Shown: one piece after another, positions 48,100-57,436 of the stretch
Numbering within the stretch: the first letter of the stretch is position 1
How the letters are laid out: each line of letters opens with the position of its first letter
Made by a program: the position numbers and the translations under genes
Source of the DNA: Trichomonas vaginalis G3
Lineage: Eukaryota; Parabasalia; Trichomonadida; Trichomonadidae
DNA: 64,000 nt
Direction of reading: 5' to 3'
NCBI RefSeq assembly: GCF_026262505.1
Contig: NC_067204.1
Coordinates: 14,278,522-14,342,521 of the forward strand
Notes under the pieces: model-generated
What the model saw: the letters and a program-made list of their open reading frames with translations, nothing else
Told to the model about the DNA's origin: nothing
Databases searched by the model: none

Positions 48100-50946
48100 A
48101 TGCTGCCCACAGACTCCACAGAAATAACACTTATTTTCAGAACAAACTATCAAACATACCCCGGGCAGCAGATGTTCATCAGTGGAGATCATCCATTGTT
48201 AGGAGAGTGGTCTCGAACTCGTGCTTTTGCAATGAGATACGTGCGAGACTCGAATGATTCTCTGAATTGGGTTGGAAAGATCACATTTAGGAAACCAATA
48301 CGCCAAATTGTAACTATCGAATACAAATACATTCTCCTTACATCAAGTTTTGATCCAAATGATCCTAGATTTCAAGGTGACGTCCGAAGAGATACAAATG
48401 CCGAAGTTTGTTGGGACTCTGGTCCTAACAGAAAGATAGTTATTGGTGAAGTAACTCAATCTCCTTATCTAGTTATGACATCTGATTTGTTTCAATCTCA
48501 AATCGAACTTCTGGAGCATGTATTCTTGAAAAATACATTCAGAGATGTCATATATTACCATCCTATCAACAAAACTCATGAAATACTCAGAGATGTGAAA
48601 CCAACTCAAATTACACAGGTTCGATTTCGACTTTTAGTGTTACAACTACCCCCGAATTACCGTGTTTATATCACAGGCGATTCTTCCGTCTTCGAAAATT
48701 GGAAGAAATACGTTCCTTTGGTTCCGATTAACAACTTATACTGGGAAATAGCAATCGATATGCGGAATGATACGAGACCGTTCGACTACAAATATTTGAT
48801 ACTCAAAGATGGTGACAGTACACCAAAATGGGAACATCGTCCTAACCATAAATTTTATTTCCCATTTGAGAACCCGAGTGTCTTAATCATAAGCGATTGG
48901 CTCTTTAAATTCCCTGTAGTCAAGTTTCACGGTGCTGGAATCATCACAAGTCTTTATTCAATTCATTCACGAAAATCTCTCGGAAAAGTCGGCGAGTTCA
49001 TGGACCTAAAACTCTTAGTTGACTGGGCTAGCCGCGCAAATCTACTTTTAATCCATTTACTTCCTTTACAAGATACAGATCGAGGTCTTGATGGCCCGGA
49101 AACGAATCCTTCCCGTCAAGTGTCGGCCTTTGCATTCAACCCGATCTATTTAACGCTTAGCCGTGTTCAAGGATACAAATCTGACCCAACTGTCAAGAGA
49201 TCGACCTATTTGAACGTATATCTTGCGAAAATAAACGCATTACGAGAGATTTTCAGTACAATTGATCGCTCAAAGCTCCGAAAAGATCCAGAATTTCGCG
49301 AATTCGTTACATCTAACAATTGGTGGCTTCAAAACTACTCTCTCTGGGCCAGTTTAAGAGATGAGTGGCTGGAGAAAAATCCACCGCCAAATCATGACGA
49401 AAAATCCGAAAAATTAGAATTTCCTCCATTTACAGATTTTGCGCTTCCTGATCTACTCCTTACACCCGTTATTGAAAGCAAGCGCGATATCAACTGCCTG
49501 TTTATCGCCTGGGTCCAGTTCAACTGTTATAAGCAAATGGCCGAGGTCAGTGAGTACGCCCGTAGCTCCAGAGTAGTTCTAAGCTCCACAATGACTATTG
49601 GCCAGCGCCATGGAAGTACCGATACATGGTCCCATCCCGAGTTATTTGATGAAGAGTATAATATTGGGGCTCCACCGGATATTTTCTCATTCCATGGCCA
49701 GAACTGGGGCTACCCATCATGGAACTGGGAGCAGATGCGGAAAACTAACTACCAATGGATCAAACAACAGATTTTTTTCAGAAGTCAGTTTTTCTCGGCA
49801 TGTATGTTCGACCATCCACTCGGATTGTTCCGTTGCTGGAATATTCCATGCGATGTCGAGAATCCTCTTTTGGGCCACTTTGTCCCTTCGTCACCTGTTG
49901 ACGTCAAATCTCTTACCGAACTTGGTCTGAGAGACATTTCCCAGCTTTGCCGTCCTATCTTCCCCATCTCCGACGCGTTGAGCTTCTCTCTTCCCGAGAA
50001 TGTCCGCGAGCAAATCATAAATCTTCTCGCAACATGCGATGGTGGTAACTGGCGCTTCAAAGCCGACTACGAGACTGATACCTCGATCAAACAGGCTCTC
50101 GCGAATATCGCTGCCGACTTAGATATCGAGAAAAAGCTTCAGCTTTCTTTAGCTGAAAAAATTTTACTTTCATATTTCGAAAGTGTCTGTTTGATACCTG
50201 ATAAAACAGCTCCACACGAGAAATACTACCCGAGATTCTCAATGACTGACTCCGCAATCTTCAAACTACTTCCAGAACGAGATGCACAAGTCCTTTACAA
50301 GTTATTTGTTGACTTTTATTACAGAACAAATCTCTCTATGTGGCATGAAAACGGTGCACAAAACATTGGACCATTTGCTTCTGCGCCAATCCAATTCTTT
50401 GGATATGATTTAGGTGTAACTTTAAATGACGAAGAAAAAGCTCTGCACAGAGTTGGAATTTGTTCATTTAGAGTACAAAGAATTCCAAGAGAATCGACAC
50501 AAAGATTCGATGCAACAGAAGATTTCCCTTACATGTCAATTTGCACTCCTTCCCCTCACGACATGCCTCATTTGACTCTTTGGTGGAGACAAGAACAAGC
50601 TGATGTTCAGCTGTTTTACCACCAAATTCTAAAAATGAATGGTGTCGCTCCTTTGGAGATAAACAAGGATATCGCAAGAGGAATAATCAAGCAGAACTTG
50701 GCGAGTGATTCTATGTGGTGCGTGTTTGTTTTTGATGATTTGTTCGCTCTGAGCGATGACTTCAAAGAAGATATTTCTACAACATGGATTTCTGACCAAA
50801 CAAATGGAAGCAGGGCTCCTTTCAAGATGAGTGTTTGTTTGGAGGATTTGCTTGAGAAGTCTGATTGGAATGACTTGATTGTCAACATGGTCCAAGAAAG
50901 CGGGAGAGGAAGAGATGTTTCCCGCGGTTTCGCTGATTTGTATTAA
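48100..50946 (+). CDS. DPE2-like protein (two CBM20 + GH77), catalytic residues lost
   Basis: 948 residues from the ATG after the initiator. Two starch-binding CBM20 domains come first (about 8-110, FISGDHPLLGEWSRTRAF; and 165-270, VYITGDSSVFENWKKYVPL), then a GH77 domain from about 285. This is the order of cytosolic DPE2, the 4-alpha-glucanotransferase that acts on glycogen or heteroglycan and maltose. The fold is well kept (GAPPDIFSFHGQNWGYPSWN; RVQRIPRE). The nucleophile Asp571 (MFDHPLGLFR) and the stabilising Asp821 (SPHDMPHL) remain. However, the Arg of RxD is Met569, and the acid/base Glu of GEDLG is Tyr769 (GYDLG, codon TAT at 50,404-50,406). It is therefore probably inactive as an enzyme and may be a glucan-binding or regulatory paralogue. 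Confidence 0.88.
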   Translation: MLPTDSTEITLIFRTNYQTYPGQQMFISGDHPLLGEWSRTRAFAMRYVRDSNDSLNWVGKITFRKPIRQIVTIEYKYILLTSSFDPNDPRFQGDVRRDTNAEVCWDSGPNRKIVIGEVTQSPYLVMTSDLFQSQIELLEHVFLKNTFRDVIYYHPINKTHEILRDVKPTQITQVRFRLLVLQLPPNYRVYITGDSSVFENWKKYVPLVPINNLYWEIAIDMRNDTRPFDYKYLILKDGDSTPKWEHRPNHKFYFPFENPSVLIISDWLFKFPVVKFHGAGIITSLYSIHSRKSLGKVGEFMDLKLLVDWASRANLLLIHLLPLQDTDRGLDGPETNPSRQVSAFAFNPIYLTLSRVQGYKSDPTVKRSTYLNVYLAKINALREIFSTIDRSKLRKDPEFREFVTSNNWWLQNYSLWASLRDEWLEKNPPPNHDEKSEKLEFPPFTDFALPDLLLTPVIESKRDINCLFIAWVQFNCYKQMAEVSEYARSSRVVLSSTMTIGQRHGSTDTWSHPELFDEEYNIGAPPDIFSFHGQNWGYPSWNWEQMRKTNYQWIKQQIFFRSQFFSACMFDHPLGLFRCWNIPCDVENPLLGHFVPSSPVDVKSLTELGLRDISQLCRPIFPISDALSFSLPENVREQIINLLATCDGGNWRFKADYETDTSIKQALANIAADLDIEKKLQLSLAEKILLSYFESVCLIPDKTAPHEKYYPRFSMTDSAIFKLLPERDAQVLYKLFVDFYYRTNLSMWHENGAQNIGPFASAPIQFFGYDLGVTLNDEEKALHRVGICSFRVQRIPRESTQRFDATEDFPYMSICTPSPHDMPHLTLWWRQEQADVQLFYHQILKMNGVAPLEINKDIARGIIKQNLASDSMWCVFVFDDLFALSDDFKEDISTTWISDQTNGSRAPFKMSVCLEDLLEKSDWNDLIVNMVQESGRGRDVSRGFADLY

Positions 50947-51314
50947 TATATTACTTTATACTATATTTTTTGTTTCTTTATATATATATATATCTAAAAT
51001 AATATCATTGTTTATTATTTTTCAAATTTGATTTTTTTTTTGGCATAAAGGAATGTTGTAAGTTTGTGTCTTCACACTATAGATCACCAAACTTTATTTA
51101 TCTCAATCGGACTTAAAATAACATGATATTCTTCTTAGTTTATTTGAAATTGATCTTAAAATAATAAGCCAACAAACATATTTCTAGTAATTTTAGTGAT
51201 TTATAGAAAATCCTTCGATCAAATTCCGAAGATCTATTATAACATAACGCTTTGCAAATATTTGGATTCCAAGCAAAACAATCTATCGCATGAAGAGTGA
51301 TAGAAATATGAATA

Positions 51315-51345
<31 letters not shown>

Positions 51346-51346
<1 letters not shown>

Positions 51347-53400
51347 AGGTAGTCACAAAATCTAAGTAGTGAGGCTCTCAAAAATTGAACCGTACTCCAT
51401 ACAAAATTCGTGTACCCTCACTACTTAGATTTTGTGGCCTTCAATTGAGAGGTTAGTTTTGATAGAGCACGTTATAAAATTAAAAGGGAAAAATAAATAA
51501 AATTTAAACATTTAATTATATATAATGTAAGGAGTGTAATTCCAAATTTTCTAAAAACTATTCAAATTTGAGCATTTTTTTGGAAATAGTAAATCTAATA
51601 TGTACATCTAATAACAACATGATTCATCACCTTTTCAAGCTCTGCAGTCAATTTTTTGAAATTTGATTGAAATAAATGTAGCAAAAATTACATTTCATTA
51701 GGGAATATATGAGTTTCTCTGGAAACAGGCTGATAAATTTTAAATTTTGTCCAATCAACATGAATGCATTGAGAAATTTGGATTGATTTTCTGGTAGAAT
51801 CTGGAACAATTCAACCATGTATAAATGGATCATGTAATCATCATGAAATGTTAGTGTTAGAGTTCAAAAGAAACAGAATGAGTGGAAATCAAATACAATC
51901 TGAATAATTTTAAACGTATACAATCTTTAAGTTTGTATTTTGAATTCTACATATATGATTGTGTAAGGGTTTCGTTTTGCTAAAATTGTCACTTTTATAG
52001 CATATTTGTTTTTGGATGTTTTGCGAAACCAAAAAAAACTATGATATACAATGTGTGTGTAAAGAAAATACTTTATTTACTAGTTAAAAAATCATTTGGT
52101 ATTGATCAAGTTATTTTTTCTGGATAAGATATTATATGGATAATTGGATAGAAAATACAATTATATAATCTTGTACCTGGTTTAATTAAGCTAATTGTCA
52201 TCAGAAACTTGTAATTTTTATGAATTTCAGATTTTCTTTTCATTACTGCTTTTCTTAATAGGTCAAGTTCTTATTTACGTTATAAAGTATGATATTTACA
52301 AATATCAAGTTATCATGTTTTTTGAGAAATTATGAGAAACAAACAAAAATGAAAAAGATAGGAATAGCAATGAATAGTGATGTGGGTATAGAAAATGTAA
52401 GAGATATGAATGCAAAGCAATCAGTATTTAGGATATTGACCATAGATTTCGAAAAAAAAATGCTGCATATTGAGCGAAAACTATGATTATATTATAAGGC
52501 TGTCATTTAAAGCATAATGAAACTATTCCCTTTTCATTTTAATCGAATAAGATAGTAAAGATTTTTGAATTAGCTAGAAACTGATGAGATGTTTTCACAA
52601 ATCAGATTTTTAATCTCTATAATGCATAATTCACTCAATATCTCAATTTTGATATTGCGAGATATTTTTGCTATCGGTTTCGCAATTTTGACACAATAGC
52701 AAGAGGGTTCTATATGCATTATTATCAACGTAGAATCTGAATATCATATCAGAAAATGTCGCAAATCTGACATTTACCCGACCAAATAGCAAAAATAATT
52801 GAATACTTTTCGCAAAAACTTTAAAAATCGATAAAAATATGAAATATAGATATTAAAGAGACTTTTTATATAATATTCATAAAGATTTTCCAAAAATATG
52901 ATACCGCAAAATTAAAAAAGTGACGTCTTGAGTGGAATCAAATGTCGAAATTGCTAGCTAAATGTTTTTTTAGCGAAATTGCGTATTGTACGTTTTTTTC
53001 GCAAAACGAAACCCTTAGATTGTGTAATTCGTTCTTTCAAATTTTCGGATTCAGGCATGTTTTGATAAAATTCATTCCCAAAAACGTCAATTAACAATTA
53101 AATTTAGTGTATTTTAAATATATATACGTATTATATTTTATAAATTATATTAAATTCGCAAAATTTTAAGTTTTAAACAAAAATATAAAATGTTCAAAAT
53201 ATGAAATTATGCATAGGATATTAAAATTTACATGTGAGCAATTTTTTTGAATTGCTTTCAATTTTCAAATTGAAATTTTTAAGATTTTTTTCTGAAATAA
53301 TAAGCAAGAATATCAACCTAAATAATATTAAATTCCATGCGTTAATTTCCCCTCAAAAGTCATTGACCGCCTCTCAATCTAGATTTTGTGAGTACTTTAT
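51346..53400. mobile_element. 994-bp dispersed repeat, copy B, interrupted
   Basis: Same sequence as 29,492-30,485 apart from a few substitutions. Its length is exactly 994 plus the 1,054-bp insertion and a 7-bp target duplication. It lies between TA runs (ATATATAT on both sides). Confidence 0.9.
51964..53017. mobile_element. 1,054-bp transposable element inserted in copy B
   Basis: It begins TAAGGGTTTCGTTTTGC and ends with the exact inverse GCAAAACGAAACCCTTA. It is flanked by GATTGTG on both sides (51,957-51,963 and 53,018-53,024), which is present once in copy A (30,103-30,109). Because TA follows the target, the duplication could also be read as 9 bp (GATTGTGTA). Short TTTCGC/GCGAAA motifs recur inside. 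The longest frame is 65 codons, so it is non-autonomous. A duplication of 7-9 bp suits hAT or Mutator-like transposases. Confidence 0.9.
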
Positions 53401-53559
53401 ATATATATATAAACATTTAAGGTTTTAGTGGTTTCGAAAACATCTGTGATTGTTATTTTTATTTTTTCGCAAAGCAAATGAACATCAGCATTATGATTCT
53501 TGCCGTGTTCATCGATACCTCAAATACAATAATTTCCTTGAAGTAAGTTGTAAAAATTT

Positions 53560-53617
53560 ACACTTTTCCGGCGTTTTGTCAGGGGCGCGAAGCGACCTAA
53601 AAATGTCGGAAAAGTGT
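53560..53617 (+). repeat. Hairpin with an ACACTTTTCCG stem
   Basis: Eleven perfect base pairs (ACACTTTTCCG/CGGAAAAGTGT), more pairing inside, and a GGCGCGAAGCGACC core. It is GC-rich at the tip in AT-rich DNA. Confidence 0.7.
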
Positions 53618-53643
53618 AATTCTCAGATAGAACAGCATTTGAA

Positions 53644-54363
53644 TGAAAATCTTATTGCTTTAGATATTGTGTTATTTCACATATACGAATTTAATTAAAA
53701 TTCATAAATTAGATCCGAAATTTGATCCGAATTTATTTCCGAAATCTTTTTGATCATTTATTTCGGCCTGTCTAACATAATATTTGTTTTTTTCTAATGA
53801 GTTTAAAAGATATTTAGCAAATTTGTCCGGACATTTCAGAGAATTGAGCCTGAGTACAATTCTCTGAAATAGTCCGAAGAAATATGAAAGTCTGTCATGG
53901 CTTTCAATGATTAGATCGATTTTAACGGAACCTTAAAATCGAGTATTGAAAAGTCTAGACAGACTTATATAGTTTTGTTCGAATATAATCGTCTGGATGA
54001 AAATTTTATTGCTTTAGACATTGTGTCATTTCACATCTATGAATTTAATTAAAATTCATAATTCATGAGTCTAATTGAAAAACCGCTTCACTCATTCAAT
54101 TTGCCTCAGAATATGCTAAATTATATCATAAATATATTACACAGAAATTGAGACTTCGTGTAATATATTTTGCAAACTTTATACACTTTTTCAATATTTT
54201 TTTACATTGTTGTTTTGAAAGTCTCTGAAAATTGAATACGCAAATTGAAAAAGTGTGAAAAGTATCCGAATTTTGATCCGAAATTATTTCCGGAATCTTT
54301 GTGATCATTGATTTCCGCATATCAAACATAATATTTTTTTCTTATAATGAGTTTAAAAGAAAT
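53644..54363. repeat. Tandem duplication of a 170-bp leader-like segment
   Basis: 53,644-53,813 recurs as 53,998-54,063 plus 54,261-54,363 (for example GATCCGAA, TTTCCGAAATC, and TAATGAGTTTAAAAGA near the ends). The second copy is split by about 190 bp holding two hairpins: 54,130-54,170 with 13-base arms (AAATATATTACAC) and 54,183-54,256 with 13-base arms (ACACTTTTTCAAT). Confidence 0.75.
53817..53975 (+). ncRNA. Candidate structured element with two hairpins, copy 3 (diverged)
   Basis: Hairpin 1 (53,830-53,876) is GGACATTTCAGAGAATTG against CAATTCTCTGAAATAGTCC. Hairpin 2 (53,889-53,967) has AAGTCTGTC/GACAGACTT outside and CGATTTTAA/TTAAAATCG inside. The order, the GCAAATT lead-in and the tail TAAAATCGAGTATTGAAAAG match 18,777-18,945, and stem differences between copies occur in pairs. 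Confidence 0.4.
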
Positions 54364-54384
54364 TTGTATCTTAAAATACAAATG

Positions 54385-54391
54385 TCACCTT
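54385..54391 (+). promoter_or_regulatory. Initiator element of the broken ankyrin gene
   Basis: TCACCTT lies 20 bases before the ATG at 54,405, matching the trichomonad initiator. Confidence 0.5.
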
Positions 54392-54404
54392 TTCAAAATT
54401 ATTA

Positions 54405-56913
54405 ATGTCCGAAAAAGACATTCATCCAAATAATTTCAGCGAACTTCGAAGTATCTGTAAACACTACATTGATTCATATAATGCGTTGTATCAGCTGAAA
54501 ACGGAAAGAGAAGAAGAATTAAAAGACATTTACAAACAGATCAAAACAGAATTGATTGATTCAAAGAAATACTCATCCAAAAAGATTATTGAAGACATAT
54601 TATTTATCATTCCGTTTAATAACCGCTATACAAAGTCATATTTATCTCTTGTCAAACTCATATCTGATGATTATCATGTGGAAGAAGTCAACCATGTTGA
54701 ATGTATTTCTAACTTCTTGTTTTATAAAGAATATGGAATTAAATTAGACAAATCTGATGATTTTGAAAAAAATTAAATCAGATAATCTCGATATTCATAT
54801 AGAAAATACAATTTACAAAGCAATTATGAATAATGACTTTGAAAAATTCAACCAATTCACGGAAAGAGATGGATTTGATAAAGATCAAAGACTGTATAGC
54901 GAATTATATCCATATTCTTCCGAAGGATATTCATTGCTTGAATTATGTTGTTACCATGGAGCAGTTGATTGTTTCAAGTTATTAAGAACAAAATTTAGTT
55001 CAGAAATTACTCAAAAATGTCTTCATTTTTCATTTTTAGGAGGAAATCCAGAGATCATGAGTGAATGTTTGAAATATCAAAAACCAGATGAAAATTGCAT
55101 GGATTATGCAATTATTTCACATAACATTGATTTTGTTACATTCTTGAAGAATGAATACAATATATAGATTGATTTATATTGTTGTGAAAAGTATTGTAAT
55201 CTTGAATCATTTTTAGTTTATTTCGATCAAACTAATGATATTAGCAAATGCTTCATTAAATCTCCGAAATTTAATATTCCATCCCTTTTGGAATACTTCC
55301 TTTCACATGGTGCAAATATCAATGAAAAAGATAAAAATGGAAAAACCACTCTTCACTATTCAGCACGTCATTATAGTAAAGAGATAGCTGAACTTCTTAT
55401 TTCACATGGTGCAAATATCAATGAAAAAGATAATGATGGAAAAACCGCTCTTCATATTGCAGCATTGAAAAACAGTAAAGAAACCGCTGAACTTCTTATT
55501 TCACATGGTGCAAATATCAATGAAAAAGATGATGAGAGAAAAACTGCTCTTCATTATGCAGCACTTTTTAATAGTAAAGAAACAGCTAAACTTCTTATTT
55601 CACATGGTGCAAATATCAATGAAAAAGATATTGATGAAAAAACCGCTCTTCATTACGCAATAGAAAATAATAGTAAAGAAATAGCCAAACTTCTTATTTC
55701 ACATGGTGCAAATATCAATGAAAAAGATGATGAGAGAAAAACTGCTCTTCATTATGCAGCACTTTTTAATAGTAAAGAAACAGCCAAACTTCTTATTTCA
55801 CATGGTGCAAATATCAATGAAAAAGATATTGATGAAAAAACCGCTCTTCATTACGCAATAGAAAATAATAGTAACGAAATCATCAAACTACTTATTTCAC
55901 ATGGTGCAAATATTAATGAAAAAGATAAATGTGGAAAAACCGCTCTTCAGAATGCAGCACTTAAAAATAGTAAAGAAACAGCCAAACTTCTTATTTCACA
56001 TGGTGCAAATATCAATGAAAAAGATAATGATGGAAAAACCGCTCTTCATAATGCAGCATGGCATAAATATAGTAAAGAAATAGCCGAACTTCTTATTTCA
56101 CATGGTGCAAATATCAATGAAAAAGATATTGATGAAAAAACCGCTCTTCATTACGCAATAGAAAATAATAGTAACGAAATCATCAAACTACTTATTTCAC
56201 ATGGTGCAAATATTAATGAAAAAGATAAATGTGGAAAAACCGCTCTTCAGAATGCAGCACTTAAAAATAGTAAAGAAACAGCCAAACTTCTTATTTCACA
56301 TGGTGCAAATATCAATGAAAAAGATAATGATGGAAAAACCGCTCTTCATAATGCAGCATGGCATAAATATAGTAAAGAAATAGCCGAACTTCTTATTTCA
56401 CATGGTGCAAATATTAATGAAAAAGATAAAAATGGAAAAACTGCTCTTCATTACGCACCACGTAATGATAATAAAGAAACCGCCGAACTTCTTATTTCGC
56501 ATGGTGCAAATATCAATGAAAAAGATGAAGATGGAAAAACCGCTCTTCATAAAGCAGCACGTTGGAGTAGTAAAGAAACCGTTGAACTTCTTATTTCACA
56601 TGGTGCAAATATCAATGAAAAAGATAAAAATGGAAAAACCACTCTTCACTATTCAGCACGTCATTATAGTAAAGAGATAGCTGAACTTCTTATTTCACAT
56701 GGTGCAAATATCAATGAAAAAGATAATGATGGAAAAACCGCTCTTCATATTGCAGCATTGAAAAACAGTAAAGAAACCGCTGAACTTCTTATTTCACATG
56801 GTGCAAATATCAATGAAAAAGATAATGATGGAAAAATCGCTCTTCATATTGCAGTAGAAACTAATAGTAAAGAGATAGCTGAAATTCTTATTTCACATGG
56901 TGCAAAAATATAA
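54405..56913 (+). pseudogene. Ankyrin-repeat gene of the NINEKD family, broken by a frameshift and a stop
   Basis: Three consecutive open pieces (54,405-54,776; 54,757-55,167; 55,288-56,913) form one gene. The first gives the family N-terminus (KTEREEELKDIYKQIKTEL, IIPFNNRYTKSYLSL). A shift at a run of seven A (about 54,767-54,773) moves to the second piece (IYKAIMNNDFEKFNQFTERD, YSLLELCCYHGAVDCFKLL). A TAG at 55,165-55,167 then interrupts, after which the same frame reads on (NLESFLVYFDQTNDI) into about 16 ankyrin units built on LLISHGANINEKD and KTALHYAA. The final piece has no ATG near its start. It was once a protein of about 830 residues. The A-run shift could be a sequencing error; the TAG looks real. 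Confidence 0.85.
55288..56913 (+). repeat. 99-bp ankyrin tandem array with larger internal duplications
   Basis: About 16 units of 33 codons. A block of 300 bp (100 codons, marked by a one-residue-longer WHKYSKE unit) is repeated at a 300-bp offset with no visible change (around 55,820-56,110 and 56,120-56,410). A 198-bp block (DERKTALHYAALFNSKETA unit) is also doubled. Confidence 0.9.
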
Positions 56914-57436
56914 TGTTCTTTTATATATAAATTTCATTAGAAATATAAAACATTTCAGCTTAATTTCCCATTAGAATTTATACATAAAACGATTTTTACT
57001 TATATCACCTCTCATTTTTTCTCACTGTTTTTTGAGATGCCTCCACTCTTAATATTTAAGTAAATATATCTTGATGCTTAAGGGTGCCCTTACGCCCCTA
57101 TGATATGGCCTTCAATTCAGATGTTTATGGTTAATTTTCAATGAAGCTTCACGCCAGTTGTCAAAAATTCGAATTAAAGTCAAGACAGCATATTAGGTCA
57201 AATAGGCTAATATGACCATCTGATTCTATATTTGCAGCATTCAAATGAGAAAATTAGTTCATTTTATTCAATATTTCGGTCAATGATTTTCGAAGAAAAA
57301 TCGATAAAGGACATTGATTCCCTCTTCTGCAATCTATCTAATAATTTACTAATAAACTAAAAAAGGAAGAGAATATAATACTAAATTATTGATTTAAAAA
57401 AACAAAATTAAAAATTATATATAAAAAAATTCAATT
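56914..57436. other. Intergenic
   Basis: Contains a solitary TTAAGGGTGCCCTTACG end (57,078-57,094) of the TTAA-type family, followed by GGCCTTCAATT, a phrase also seen in the 994-bp repeat. No gene. Confidence 0.5.

Larger units (their letters stand above)
50947..54404. other. Gene-free repeat and hairpin region
   Basis: 3.4 kb: TA-rich microsatellites (50,980 and 51,317-51,346), the second copy of the 994-bp repeat with its insertion, a set of strong hairpins (53,560-54,256) and a duplicated 170-bp segment upstream of the broken ankyrin gene. No intact gene. Confidence 0.65.
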
